In this document: positions 1 through 12,122 of the stretch, in pieces
How positions within the stretch are numbered: position 1 is the stretch's first letter
Layout of the letters: every line of letters begins with the position of its first letter
Assembly: GCA_907163375.1 (NCBI GenBank)
Contig: CAJQUW010012660.1
Span: forward strand, 1-64,000
Reading direction: 5' to 3'
Origin: Prostheceraeus crozeri
Taxonomy: Eukaryota; Platyhelminthes; Polycladida; Euryleptidae
DNA length: 64,000 bases
Program-made: the position numbers and the translations under genes
Notes under the pieces: model-generated
What the model saw: only the letters and a program-made list of their open reading frames with translations
The model's database searches: none
What the model was told of the DNA's origin: nothing

Positions 1-540
1 TGTGGCTTCGTCTTGACCGCGTGCGCTCTCCTCTCGAGGCCCATTACCATGGACCCTACGAAGTCGTGCGTCGCGCTGCAGACACCTTTACAATCATCAT
101 CAAGTCTAAACTTGAAATTGTGTCCATCGATCGCCTCAAGCCAGCTGTGCTACGTCATATTTTCCTGTTAGAGATTACACAACTTAATTCTACAGCTCGA
201 CGTCATGGTCTCCGTCTCCTGATCCACTGTTTGTGACTCGCTTAGCCCACGGATTACTCGCTCGCACACGCGGAATCGTAAGTCAGTTACGTTCGCTGAC
301 AATGTTTGAGTCATTGGTTTGACTTGGCAGCTCCGCAGATGGGAGGGAGTCTTTGTAGCGGTTCTTCTCCGAACCAATGATTTCCTCGCTGAGCCGTGCG
401 CTAACTTTCCCCGTACGCTGCATTCGCCGACTTCCCTTTCTCGCTTCTCTCTCCCTATTTGTATTGAAGTATATGAGAATCCTGCTTGATGAATAAAGAC
501 ACAAAATAAGCAGATACTGACTTCTACAAACTCACACGGT
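1..540 (+). mobile_element. 3' end of a Ty3/Gypsy LTR retrotransposon (fossil)
   Basis: Positions 21-236 read as the C-terminal tail of a Gypsy integrase. The phrase YHGPYEVV, then a short beta segment, then VSIDRLKPA is the usual end of Gypsy pol (GPY/F-type module). A possible LTR follows at about 225-537: it opens with TGT, closes with ACA and carries an AATAAA near 493. I could not confirm the LTR because its partner would lie left of the window. Only the 3' part is present here, so wholeness and age cannot be judged. Confidence 0.7.
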
Positions 541-1738
541 GAGACTGTGCATGCATGCATCATCCAACCGATGGAGATGTAGTATTAACGAATACTTTGT
601 GGTAGTTGACTGGCCTCCAAAATGAGAAACTATACAAAACACATTAAATTTTAAAAATGCCATTTTTTATATTTTTGCGGTTTCGTTGTGGGGTAAATAG
701 ACTAGATGAATGACAGTGCCGATAACAGTTTATTCATGTTGAAAAATTTGTGTTATCTCCCCCCTCCTTGGTTAAAAACAGTTCACGACAAAAAAAAAAA
801 CTTAGCTTAAATGCAGTGTACATGTGTACAGGCCCGACGCTTTCGCTCATCAACTGTGACAAGCAATACGTCAAAAACAAGACAGCAAGTAGTTTACGTC
901 TTGTTTTTACCATTGCTTAATATTTTTTGTCGCAAATTGTTTTGACCAAACAGAAATAACATATTTTGAACATGAAAATAGAGCATCTTAGTTATGACGA
1001 GGAAGCGGAGAAAGGCCTTGAGTCAAGCATCTTCAAAATGATTTATGGATACAGCAGTACATTTCTCTTGTGTTCTGAAATTGTATTTAAAAATGACCTC
1101 TGGTTTAAGTTCATTTGAAAAAAGGTGTTTACAAAGCCTGTAGATTTGACATTGTCAATTGCTTATCTGATAAGGAATTCATCTTGTGAGTATTTTCTGA
1201 TGAACAGCACTCAATTAGGATCTCTTTAAAGGCATATGTTAGTTCGGCACGAGCAGCTCTATGCCAGGCTTGAAAAAAGACGGAATTCCTTCTTGTCTCG
1301 ACTAAGCTGTGCATGGGAAATCCTAGTCGGGGCCTAGCTACGAGTCATTCACAACCCTATCTCTGCCTCTAAACTGTCCAAAAAACTGGCACAAGTCGCG
1401 ACTTGGAAGCCTTAGTTCTGGCTAGGCTGTGTGTACCAAATCACTAAAAATAGCACTTTCCTATTCGCGACTTGAGTCGCGACTAGGTTGTGCAGATGGA
1501 CCAATTAAAAGATCACATTTTTCAGACTGTAAAATAATCAGTTCGGATGTAAAACCATCTTTTTATAATATATCCCGGTGCCTGTTGACGACAGAATGAT
1601 CACATTTTGAATCTTATTGCCGATGCCGACATTGCGGTCAGAAAGCAGGCTTTACGTGGTCCTTGAAAATTGCGAGCGAGGGATCTTAGGTGTGTGTGAT
1701 TTGCTCTATCATCCTGTTCAGTTTTATCGACCAATGGA
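541..1738. other. Stretch with no recognisable gene
   Basis: AT-rich sequence with short poly-T and poly-A runs. A few related phrases around a GTCGCGACT core occur at 1320-1500. No open frame over 61 codons looks like protein, and I see no repeat shared with the rest of the window. Confidence 0.5.
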
Positions 1739-1900
1739 TTGTCTAAACTAAGGTATTTCTGTCGGATCTTGGCTCGCCCTCACCATGACAACTTTTGCCA
1801 TAAATTTAAAGAATCTCATGTGAATGAATTTGATGATCAGCCAAAGTTTTATAAACGCTACGTCGATGATATAGGGTTGTTTGTTATTTTTTTTTTTGAG
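1739..1900 (+). pseudogene. Reverse transcriptase fragment
   Basis: The translation contains PKFYKRYVDDIG, the catalytic YVDD box with the flanking context common in Penelope-like and some LINE reverse transcriptases. Only about 50 residues around the box are readable, and the frame runs straight into the dispersed repeat that follows. It is a small isolated relic, too short to place in a clade. Confidence 0.5.
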
Positions 1901-1904
1901 AACA

Positions 1905-2085
1905 TGATTTTCGCTAATTTTAACAATTATCGAATTGCTAATTTAACAAGCATCACAGTTCCAAGGTTGCCATCACACAGAGGATTTGTAAAATACTATT
2001 ATTCCTTCTATTGCTATCATGATAAATCAATTCCGTAATATTTTTTTCAAAATTGCAAAAATTTGCATATCTCACATTTGGTACT
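1905..2085 (+). repeat. Dispersed repeat family R1, copy 1
   Basis: This segment matches 51,300-51,545 on the opposite strand and, in its 3' half, 24,868-24,940 on the same strand. Shared phrases include CGAATTGCTAATTTAACAAG and AAATTTGCATATCTCACAT. It carries no coding signal. It could be the 3' part of a non-autonomous element; no terminal repeats were found. Confidence 0.7.
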
Positions 2086-2452
2086 GTGGTCGTCATCGGG
2101 CTGCGACAGAAGCTGGGGATCGAATCCTGGTCCGAACTCAGCAGGCGCGATACACATGCCAGTTCTGTTGACATTCAAGGATACTATGGGGTTGCACTAG
2201 CTCCGAAAGAATGACAGAGTTCTACCTCTGCGAGGGTTAAATGAATGCTGACACGCTTGACCAGTGTGCTGCAGTGTCGGAAGGCTTCTCAGGCTGCAGA
2301 ATGGTTCGAAGGAGCCGATTCTTGAATCTACCAACGACTAACCTTTATCGTCAAACTGGCAACGTGCACATAGTTGGGAAGGTGGAAACTTTCATCAGTT
2401 TGCGGAAGTTTGAGGTCGCACAATGGCCATATAAAATATTGTCGACAGTCAG

Positions 2453-3093
2453 AACGAGTTTCTGCAGGGAACGAGGACGAAATTGAGACTTTCACCCTCT
2501 GCCTACTACGCATCTGCGCGTTCTGCCGAGTTCTAGTTTAGTTCCTCTTCTTGTCAGACAAGATAAAAAACACAGTTAATCCAATGGGACGAGGTGCAGT
2601 TTATGGCAAAAAGCTATTTTTTTCTCTTATTAACAGAAAAAGTGCTAAATCAAGAGCCACCATTTTTGTCATGGTATGTCTTTCAGAATAGACTCATTTC
2701 CTATAATGTGCATATAGTATCATTATGCTTCTGATAGGCGATGTATGCAAAAATGTGGTTCAGTGTGAATGAAGTAGGCCATGTTGGTGTTTGCGGACAT
2801 TAGGAGGCCTGCCAAATCTGAATGTGTGTAGCTTCATAGACAGGTGTGTAAGAACATGATATTGTTCCATGCCAAAAATTATGGCTCTCATCGCACTTTT
2901 TAGTTAATAAGAGAAAACATGGGACATTTCATTTATGCCAAAAACTGCTGTTTGCGTCTCATTGGATTAACATGTGTTTTTCTTTGATCCTGTCTGACAA
3001 AAAGAGGAACTAACTAAAACTCGCCAGAGGCATGGGATGCACATCACTCTATGAAAGCATCAATTTTGGCCTCGTTTCCTGCAGAAACTCGTT
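2453..3093. repeat. Foldback MITE with arms of about 190 bp
   Basis: The left end, AACGAGTTTCTGCAGG, is mirrored by the right end, CCTGCAGAAACTCGTT. The similarity continues inward for roughly 190 bases, through TTCCTCTT, CTTGTCAGACA and the ATCCAATGGGACG segments. A unique middle of about 250 bp separates the arms. There is no transposase. The arms have diverged visibly, so the copy is not recent. No clear target-site duplication was seen. Confidence 0.75.
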
Positions 3094-5190
3094 TTATCCA
3101 CCGGACATACACGTATAGTCCTGATTTAAGTTCCATTGAGAAGTTGTGGTGTTGCCCGTCTTTTTTATATATTTAATGGCAACCTGTGAACCGCGAAAAC
3201 CCGTTCAGCTAGGAGAAGAACATTAGATAAAAAAATTATAGAGAATTCTTATTGTGATGAATAAATTGCAGAACACTTTTTTAATATTCCCAGAGCATAC
3301 CTAATGTATTGAGTGCCCGTCATCAGTAGAACACGAAATACCTTGTAAATTAAACACGGAAAATTTTCTCAGTGCACGACGTAAAGATGAAGAATTGGTA
3401 CGTACGCAAGAGAACACCATTAAAGTGCTGCAATAGGAAGTCTTGAAAAATTAGAGAGATTTCGCCCGGCCGACCGGTTGGGTTGTGTCGGTTGCAAGTT
3501 GATCGGTTTTGAACACCCCTGCTAATTAAGTGATAATCCACTGACAACGCTGGCTGCATCAGCGCAAACAAAACAAATGAAGTCACACGTAAGCCTAATC
3601 CATGGAATTCTAGATAATATTGTCTAGAATTCCATGGCATAATCCCAAAAGTTTGTAGAGTACATCTGCTTGCATTTTCGGTTTTCACACAAAAATCTAG
3701 CAGGTCTGTTTCATTCCACCTAATAACGATCTCTCGAACTTGATTTCCTTAAATACCCTGCTGCGCGCCCTGATGAAAGCACTTAAGATGACATACCGAC
3801 AGACCGAATTTGTTTACATATCAACTAAATCACTCAATAGGGAGTTCATTCTCAATAAGCCGAATTCACTCATTAAAGAAACACCTATGAGATAACACTG
3901 GCCGTTTATTAAATAATTTACAAAGATACCTTGTCTCATATATTTTATTCTATTATATTTCATTTATGTGTAAAATCAGACAATGTGTAAAATCAAATAA
4001 TTTCAAAACCAAATATTCAAATGAGTAAAATGAGTAGATTCAATGAATAGCATAGGTATATGCATAACCCCTCAGGAAAATTACTGAAAAACTTGTTGAC
4101 ATCACAAATTTAAAAAAGTTCGCGCCCTCGACCGTCAAATCATAAACCGAAGAACCCTATGTCGCATCTGTTTGAATGACGAAGTGTAAATTAATAAAGA
4201 CGATCATAACCATCCGGCTGGGTTTTGCCAGTCAACCGGGTGCTTGGGTCGACTTCGTCTTGTCGGTTATCGGTGGGGTTGGGTCAGAAAATCCCTGACC
4301 GGTTCCAACCCTGCGGCTGCCTCCCCTCCCTAGCCGAAGTGAACATCAGAATTTTGGTACAAGGAACGCCGCCTGTCATTGGCAATTCTCACCCTACCTG
4401 GAGAGCAAGTTTATCGACGGTGGCAACACTGTATAGACGCATTGCACAGGCATTCTTTCTAAAATAGAAGAAATTTTCACAATGGTGGAGACCAGTGATC
4501 AGTAGATCGCTTTCTTAAAAAAGCACAAAACACGATTATCTGATATTTCTAGGAACCATGCGGTGTAGATTCAATAGGCTTTATAAAATCTCTCGGGATG
4601 AGATCCATCATATGCTTCATGATAAATTCCATAAGGTTCAATTCGGTCGCGTGATACTGCTTCCAAAATGAGCAATTTGGGCCGGTCAGTTCTCTCTTGA
4701 TTTTTGTGCATATGCTGTTCACGGCCGACAACAAATGTGATACAACTGCAGAGAACATTTTAAAGCATTCCAACGGTGTGCAATGACAACAATGGTGCCT
4801 TCTGATGGCTGCTAGAGGCAAAACGCCCTTTGAAAATATTCTATGCTTTGGACAGAAGTCGATTTGACATTGCTATGTTTCTCTGAATCACGTCGATTTC
4901 CTCTATCGATCCATGTAATTAAAATACCTCTCTTCTATCCTGCATCCCGCATCCCCTTCTCTGCTGACTGACACACCTAACTATAGAACCTATCTATTCC
5001 TCCATATTTGTGGTTCCTTTTGTGAGCGTTGCAGTGAACGGTAATTTGACAGTTTCCTGGAAAAGGCTAGCTCGATCTTTATTTTTAGATAAATGTAAGT
5101 GTCTCGGGCATCCCTTGCATTAACATCTTTCACCTGTATTGCTTCGGTCAGGGGCACTATGATTTACCACATTCTTCAACGAAAAAAAGC
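3094..5190. other. Stretch with no recognisable gene
   Basis: AT-rich filler with a perfect short hairpin near 3,600 (listed separately). A small GC-richer patch lies at 4,200-4,350, ending in CCAACCCTG. The open frames at 3,350-3,688 and 4,549-4,821 have no recognisable domain and no supporting context. Confidence 0.4.
3600..3637. repeat. Short inverted repeat (hairpin)
   Basis: Fifteen-base arms, CCATGGAATTCTAGA and its exact reverse complement, flank an 8-base spacer that is itself nearly self-complementary. The outer flanks do not continue the symmetry, so this is not the centre of a larger palindrome. Confidence 0.85.
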
Positions 5191-7030
5191 TTAAATTATT
5201 TTTTCTTCCCTTGAGTGCTGTATGTAGACGAATGGCAGCAGCTCAATGGTGTGAGTTTCAAAATCTGCATATTCTTCAACTTTATACTGCTGCTTTTGTG
5301 GTTCGTATGATTTTTGTATGCTTGTCCTATTTGATATTCATTGTTTTGCAATACATGTCTTGCATACTTGCCTACTTTGACGCTGAAGCAGCCCATGGAA
5401 TCCAGATAAAGAGTTGATCATAAGAAACATCTGCGTCATGTCGAAATTCAATCGATTCTCATGTTTTCCAATCGCCTGTAAGGATGCTAGCAGATTAGAA
5501 CACCCCATACCTTTCCGGTAAGCTGCTTGTGTTATCCGAAGACTCGGCAACTAACTTATTGAGCAATCGCTGAAGCACTATCGTCAATAGGATCTTGCTG
5601 GCGTGACTCATTAACGCAATCGTACGATAGTTGAAACACTCTTTATTGTCGCCCTTCTTGTACAATGGTTATGAATTGCTGGGTCGGCCAGTCGTCCGGC
5701 CAGTCGCATGTATCTCAGATTCTGCATACCAGTTTATGCAATATCACAGTTCCAGGTTTACCGGATAGCTTGATTAGTTCTGCCACAATGCCGTCGGTTC
5801 CCGGTGCCATATCATTTTTGAGCCTTGCAATAGCGTCTTCAACCTCTTGCAGTAACGGTACTGGTTCAGTTTCTTCGAATTCTACTCGTTCCAAGGGTTG
5901 CTCATCAGCAGGCTTTTTGAAAAGAGTTCCCCATAGCGCTGCCACCGATCGAGTAGATCATTTGTGTTAGACAGAACAGTGCCTCGTTCGTCCTTAATAC
6001 ATGCTTGTTTCATGGCTGAGCTTTTTCGTTTCGTGGCCGTGACTTTCTCGAAGAAAGCTTTCGAGTTGCGATGTGCGTCGAATTCGTCTATTTTAATGCA
6101 CTCTGCTGGAAGCCAGTTCTTGTCACGTCGTAGTCGCTATCGACATGCTTTTTTCAGGCGCTTGTATTCGTCATTGTCTTTACGCTGGCAGGCCTGTCTT
6201 TTCTGATCAACCATGGCTAGAGCCTCGGAAGTAATCCAGTTCTTCTCTTTCTGTGTTCGGATCTTACCAAGGATGGACTTAGCTACTTCATGATATGTGC
6301 TTTTAATTTCTGTCCATAGGCCTTCGTGATGACATTCGGTGTCAATCTCTTCCGCCAAAGCTTCAAACCGGTTTTTCATAGCAACGCTATATGCCTCCAC
6401 TGTGATCGGGTTTTTCAATGCCTCTGTGTTATATCACATCGCGTGTTCTGATGCTGCTTGCTTGCGTCATCGAATTCTAATCTTGGTGTACACCAGCACG
6501 TGATCCGAGTCACATTCGGCCCCAGGAAACGATCTGGAGTCGATCCAGATCCCGTTCGATCCACCGCTGTAAGTAATCCTGCAGTCTCCTGAATCAAAAT
6601 GACCAGAATCGCTCATCTGACCTCGCTAAGTCCCATAATTCTCACATCCAGTCTTCATCTCGCGAAGTAGAAGTTCCAGTTTTCCGACGTTTTTCATGAT
6701 TCGCACGTTCCACGATCCCACAATAATAGGTTTCTTCCACAAACTAACGTTCCGTAGTTCGTCACCGTCTCCATCAACCATCGCACTCCCCGAAGGGCTT
6801 GGTACGAAGGTATCATTACGAAAGCGACTACCTCGCATGGCCGCTTCGTCCTCCCTGTTAATATCACAGGCACCTTCAGACACAGAGGTCCGGTCATCCA
6901 GTATCATTTCGGACTCAGTTACTGATTGCTCTATCATAATGGTACCGGTATAGGCAGAGATAAGTCGAAGTGGTTTGCCATTGCCTTCCTCAACTGATTT
7001 TCTTTCAGGGTTCACTCCCCCTCGCCTTTA
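5190..7030 (-). mobile_element. Degraded LINE with APE endonuclease and start of RT
   Basis: Reading leftward from 7,015, the first segment carries the endonuclease start, IIVGSWNVR, followed by KLELLLREMKT, as in RTE-like/CFDP2-like LINEs. A later endonuclease segment near 6,450-6,600 has the SDH motif. The linker before RT (6,137-6,418) includes WITSEALAMVDQKRQ. The RT start appears as APGTDGI at about 5,780, then NYRTIALMSHASK near 5,600. At least five frame or stop disruptions split it, and the 3' half of RT is missing. It is an old, 3'-truncated copy, probably from the same broad clade as the fragments at 25.2-26.2 kb and 49.7-50.1 kb. Confidence 0.8.
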
Positions 7031-9640
7031 GCTCAATAGTCTGAGAAGCCGGTTCGACGTTTGACCATAAAAAGTGGATACCAAGTAGTTTTTGACGGCA
7101 TTTCTTCCGTCAGGGGTCCACTACCCGCCCAGGTTACCTGGATTAACTAGGTTAGTTCACCCGCCGCCCAGCAATCGGCGTTGCTCCGATAAGATTAGTC
7201 ATGGCAGTATCACCGCGTGCAGGTTTCAGAACAGCGACCCGTGGATACTTGGGTGGTAAAACCTACGGTATGAGATTGTCATTTTCGTTTTTGTCTTGTT
7301 TTCTATAACTGGATGCCTTGTCAGCAGCAAATTTTCTTCCACAACGGATAAATTCGCTGTGCGTGAGTTGCCAATTGCTCTTACAGACATGTCTTGTTTT
7401 GACAGCACTTGACCGACAAGACATGACTATATTATTCATTCACATGTTCACAGAATTCGTTAACAGATATGATTGGATGATTGCCTTAACAACGGATCAC
7501 GTCAGGAACGGTCACACATCAAAGCGCGAGCTTTGCAGAACGTCAAAGATTTAGATGATCTTCAGCTGAAATTTAACTTAGCAAGAGAATTTAGAACACA
7601 GTCTAACAAGAACCGAGGTAGAGAACATCTGCAGCTTAGTTAATCGTCAACTCAGCAAGACCCTGAAGGTCTCCTAGAAACCACAAACCTCAATATCTCA
7701 GTATTGCATCATCAGTTTGAGTCTTGCCAGAGTTGTTGTTGCCATATAAATCAAGCTTGCAAAGCGACATGTCCAACAACCTTTAATTACTTCGGATTGC
7801 ATAGTTTACCCTCATGCTTAGGATGTTTGACACTTATCAAATTTAACACGCTTGTCAAAAGGATCATTGACATCAGTTTAAATTTACCAATTAGTAGAAA
7901 CGTTAGAGCAAAGTGGCATTGACCACCGACAAAAATATGGTTTATTCATATTTCCTATATATGCAACTACGAGTATGACATGGTCATCAATTCATCCAAG
8001 TAACATTGCAATTATATACATGAATTAGAGTAGCAAGCTATGTGGAAATGATAATAATCAATAATTTGTGATTGTGTTCATCGTGGTCGGTGCATCAAAT
8101 GAATTCAATAATGATGAAATTTCATTCGATGCATATACATGAATAAATGCAGTCGACTTTATGTGACTTATTGATCCACTAGTTCATCACACGACAGTTT
8201 TCTGGCCTATGCTAGGCGGTCCACAACGATCCACGTCAGCAACATACCACAATTTTTGTTGATTTATGCATTGCTGATCGCGCACGGGTAATAGCATCAT
8301 CCATGATTTCTTCTTTGCTGTGTGCAAATTCTGTATTCATGACATTATAGTGACAGAAATTCCGCACCATCAGAAACAAAAGGTCGTCCAAACTAAGGGC
8401 GCGGAATATGTCGATGTCACATTTATAATCATCATGTTCCGCGTCAGTATCCACGACTATTCGGCATTTGTTACCAAAGAAAGATTTTAGAAACTACAGA
8501 GCTACAATAATTCACAAAATATTAGTTTTAATTAACAGCATCTTTTTGCTACGACACTTGATCAAAATGTTTGATGATCCTTAACTCTTTCACGCCCTAT
8601 TCTCTGTATGATCGTCCGCCAATAGCTGAGACGACTATTAGCTTGTTAGTTTACTGTGTCAGTACATTAGGGACGAATTAGAAGACAATAACTGAAATGG
8701 GAAAATGTTCAACTATACTGTTTCTTTGCCCTGCGCTAGATGTTCTATGTTTCGTGAAAGATTAAAATGAATTCCCATTTTGACCACAATGACAGAAAAA
8801 TGAGGAATCATCAATGCTTTTTCTACATGAATAGAAAAAGTGGCCATTCGATTTAAACAAACTAGTGATGCAAATCCAGTCACGTTCCTATCCTCATGTT
8901 CATTTGTTAAGTTATTGTGATTATTATGGACAGTAAAAATTGTAAAGTCAAAGCTACATTTTCGACGAACCCTGTCTAATGATGATAATGTTTTGGGATC
9001 GAGCACTAAAATGTCAGATGCTTGCATGCGGTTTCAGTGGCCATAGGATCAATAAATAATCAAACAAAACTTGCTCTTAAGCGAACGACTCATATCTACA
9101 TAGGCTAAGAAATCACAACCGATCATTTAAAGTTGACAGAAAACTTGCAAGAGATAGGGCATTGTATTTCAAGTTTTCTCAATAGAGCAAAATGCGAAAA
9201 TTATATATATGCCTACCACGAAAGTGTCATAATATGAAAATGAGGAATGCAGTCAAAAACTTGATATCCGTTTTTTCTATGATAGCTCAGAAGTCCATTA
9301 AGCAAATTCCAACCTTTGAAGACCTTTAGGTGGAACATAGTGAACGAGGTGACATTAGTGGGGCCTATACTGCGTTCTAGCAAATATAAAACAGGGGCTA
9401 ATATGAACATTTGAAAAAGATGGAAAAGGACCTAAGAGTTCTCCTGGCGCAGATTTATCAAACGCTGTTACAGATGTGACTGAAGCGTTTTTTAGTCTCA
9501 CTGTTAAAAAGTTGACTTTTTATTTAAAGAAGATAAACTTTAATGTAAAGAAGTTTGTCTTTAATCTGTAAGACATATTAACTTCAAATCTTAGCGATGT
9601 AAGTAAATAAATAATAATCCCTGTTTTCAGTCGGTAACAG
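7031..9640. other. Stretch without an assigned gene; two protein-like minus-strand frames
   Basis: Mostly AT-rich sequence. Two minus-strand frames look somewhat protein-like: 8,236-8,454 (72 codons, rich in D, E and hydrophobics) and 8,713-9,027 (104 codons from an ATG). Neither has a domain I recognise, and no splice or promoter signal ties them together. They may be relics of one gene or chance frames. Confidence 0.35.
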
Positions 9641-9797
9641 TAGTAACCCCGTGGCAAATTCAAGGACAAAATGTGAAAGGATGAGTCATCATGCCCCCCT
9701 CTGGAAGGAAGGGAGCTGGCCAAGGATATGTTGGGAGGAATGGGTCCGTGAGGAGAAAACTGGTCCCTACCCCCCCCCTCTGGAAGGAAGGAGGAGT

Positions 9798-11062
9798 GTG
9801 ATGAGGCAAGGGGTGGAATCTCGGAAGGATAGAGTGAGAAACGGCGGGTTTTGGTGGTTTTGGGATGAGAAAGGCTGGAAATCGTCATGAAGGAGGTCTC
9901 GAATGGGAAATTGGAGTTCAGATGTGGAATCTACGTGAAATTTTGGTTGGGAAAGGATGGAAGGAGGAGCAGCAAGGGGTAGAATCTCTGAAAACGGCAG
10001 AGTTGAAAAAAGGCGGGGTTGGGTGGTTTTGGGATGAGAAAAGTCGAATTTCGTCATGAAGGAGTGTTCGGATGGGAAAATGGAGTGCAGATTTGGACTC
10101 TACGTGAAATTTTGGGTTAGGAAGGATGTTTCCAGCAAAATCGGAGAGAAAAAATGTTGAGGACGTCCCCCCCCCTCCTACCAAACTTCCAACTTTGATT
10201 GTAGACATCGTAGAAAGTCGTGCAATAGCTCATTTGAAAGCTGAGAATGAGAAAAATGCAGTGGAAAGCTCAGTTTGGTCCACTTTTCCTGGGTTTAGGG
10301 AGGAAAATGCAGGAAAACGTCAGAGTTGAAAAAGTCAGGTGTTGGAGGTTTTGGGATGAGAAAGTCCATTTTTCGACAGGAAGGAGGCCTCGGATGGGAG
10401 AATGGAGTGCAAATTCGGACGTTTTGGCCACTTTTGGGTCTAAGAACATCTTCCCAACTCAATCGGAGAGAAAAAGTTCTGACCCCCCTCCTCCTGCCAA
10501 ACTTCCAACTTTGGTTCCAGAGATGGTAGAAAGTCGTGCAATAGCTCATTTGAAAGCGAAGAATTAGAAAAATGCAGAGGAAAGCTCAATTTGGACCACT
10601 TTTCCTGGGTTGAGGGAGGAAAATGGCAGGAAAACGTCAGAGTTGGAAAAAGGCGGGTGTTGGAGGTTTTGGGATGAGAAAGTCCATTTTTCGACAGGAA
10701 GGAGGCCTCGGATGGGAGAATGGAGTGCAAATTCGGACGTTTTGGCCACTTTTGGGTCTACAACGTTTTCCCAACTCAATCGGAGAGAAAAATTGCTGAC
10801 CCCCCTCCTCCTGCCAAACTTCCAACTTTGGTTCCAGATATGGTAGAAAGTCGTGCAATAGCTCATTTGAAAGCTAAAAGTGAGAAAAATGCAGTGGCAA
10901 ACATGGCTTGTTCGTATCTGCCTTCGTTTAGAGGTGAGACTTTATTGAAATTTTGGACATTGACGAAAAAACGACAGAGTTAGAATTTTTATGAAAATCG
11001 CTCTAGCGGATGAAGCAAGCCTCGGACGGGACAACAGAGACCAGATTTGGAATCAGCGTGCC
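9798..11062 (+). repeat. Left inverted terminal block of element I, about 316-bp tandem units
   Basis: The anchor phrase AGAAAGTCGTGCAATAGCTC starts at 10,212, 10,528 and 10,845, giving a period of 316-317 bp. Each unit carries TGGTTTTGGGATGAGAAA-type, AATGGAGTGCA and TCGGAGAGAAAAA phrases and a run of C. The outermost part, 9,798-9,960, is a variant unit matching 16,620-16,778 reversed. The innermost part, 10,890-11,062, matches about 16,004-16,190 reversed. Open frames inside are by-products of the repeat. Confidence 0.85.
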
Positions 11063-11115
11063 ATGTTACACCTGAACGTTATTCATGCTATGTCTCTGAA
11101 GTGAAAGGAAGAAAG

Positions 11116-11538
11116 ATGACAGAAGCAGTAAAGTTTACGAATGAATTTTGCTCACTACGTTTTCATCGACAAAGTCTTCGTGGTGTGATTAGGGACTACA
11201 TCATCTCCTTTCATCATGAAAAGGCAGACTTAGAATTTGCTATCGCTAAAGGTTACTTCGTTTTCCAACAACTCATGGACAGTTTGATGAATAAAGATGT
11301 GAAAGGACGATTAGTTGCAGAGATTGAATTTGAGAAAGTGACTGATGAACATGCAGGTGAACGTGTAGTGTTTCATATTGCATCCTATTCTGCAGAGACG
11401 ATACATGATCCCAAAGATTTCTTTCAGCGACACATGGCAAAAATTGCATCTCGACTAGACTCATTTCATGAGCATCGATCCAACTTGCTCTTATGTCGCA
11501 TAAAACACATTCATATTCAACTCAATGTGCTAAACTAG
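11116..11538 (+). CDS. Element I small protein, paralogue A (140 aa)
   Basis: I chose the ATG at 11,116; the longer frame upstream starts with a non-ATG codon and runs into the terminal repeat. The product is clearly paralogous to the 140-residue protein at 13,751-14,173. They share QLMDSL/RLMDSL, DVKGRLVA.IE, a RHM.KI helix near residue 108 and a C-terminal IHIQL/IMIQL strand. The layout is helix, beta strand, variable loop, helix, beta strand. No enzyme motif is visible and the role is unknown. Weaker resemblance in layout is seen with the element II proteins at 55,796 and 59,512. Confidence 0.7.
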   Translation: MTEAVKFTNEFCSLRFHRQSLRGVIRDYIISFHHEKADLEFAIAKGYFVFQQLMDSLMNKDVKGRLVAEIEFEKVTDEHAGERVVFHIASYSAETIHDPKDFFQRHMAKIASRLDSFHEHRSNLLLCRIKHIHIQLNVLN

Positions 11539-11676
11539 ATTTGATTACCAGATTTGGGAAAAGCATTCATGAGTCAGTCGTCCGCGTGCCTCCTCTTCCC
11601 TGCCGCAACGAAGTCAGGGGAGAAACGGAGGTCTCTGATTGGCTCACATAGTGTCAAAAGTGGATTCGCAGGAGAC

Positions 11677-11684
11677 TATAAAAG
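11677..11684 (+). promoter_or_regulatory. TATA box of element I rightward unit
   Basis: TATAAAAG is preceded about 45 bases upstream by GATTGGCT, an inverted CCAAT box. The spacing fits a transcription start near 11,710, ahead of the genes at 11,877 and 12,123. Confidence 0.65.
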
Positions 11685-11876
11685 CAGACGTCTCCCCATT
11701 TTCTCTTCATTTCATTCTCTTGACTTGGAAAGTGTGTGTGTGACTTGCTGAAGCCATTCTCCCCTCTCAACTTTGTCTGATCAATCCTGTTTGCAAATTT
11801 ACAAGTGAGTGTCATAAATGTCTGGCCTAAACCTTACCAGCATTTTAGAAGAGAGACGCAGGAGAGTGTGTGGCCG

Positions 11877-12044
11877 ATGATTGTACAAGCTTATTTTGTT
11901 GAACCATCGCCACCACCGCCTCCACCACCTAGACGCTTTACGTTTAAGTCTTTTAGGGAATTGAAACGCAATTCGGGTCCTAAGCCCAAGACACTTAATT
12001 TACTGGACGATGACGAAGACTTAGACTTTGGTGATAAGCTTTAA
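11877..12044 (+). CDS. Element I proline-rich, acidic-tailed small protein (55 aa)
   Basis: The start is the first ATG in frame, at 11,877; the longer frame begins at a GTG. The protein has a run of seven prolines after EPSP, then a basic stretch (RRFTFKSFRELKR) and an acidic end (DDDEDLDFGD). The composition suggests a disordered linker or interaction peptide. It lies between a strong TATA box and the 245-residue gene, so it is probably the first gene of that unit. No homologue is recognised; the proline-rich acidic protein on the minus strand of element II (58,830-59,300) has a similar bias only. Confidence 0.45.
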   Translation: MIVQAYFVEPSPPPPPPPRRFTFKSFRELKRNSGPKPKTLNLLDDDEDLDFGDKL

Positions 12045-12122
12045 ATCTTGTGAACGCTCCAAAAGGTCCTCTTAAGGGCCACCTCATATGTCACTGCTAA
12101 GCTAACAATTTTCTTTTCTCTG

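Noticed and set aside
168-563. 131-codon minus-strand frame over the left-edge Gypsy end
   Set aside because: It is antisense to the integrase tail and possible LTR, with no domain of its own.
2095-2170. tRNA-like B box (GATCGAATCC) suggesting a tRNA-derived SINE
   Set aside because: No A box at the right distance, no cloverleaf and no SINE tail.
9651-11000. Many overlapping open frames on both strands of the terminal blocks of element I
   Set aside because: They repeat with the 316-bp unit on both strands and in several frames, as expected from a repeat low in stop codons; no domain or start context supports coding.
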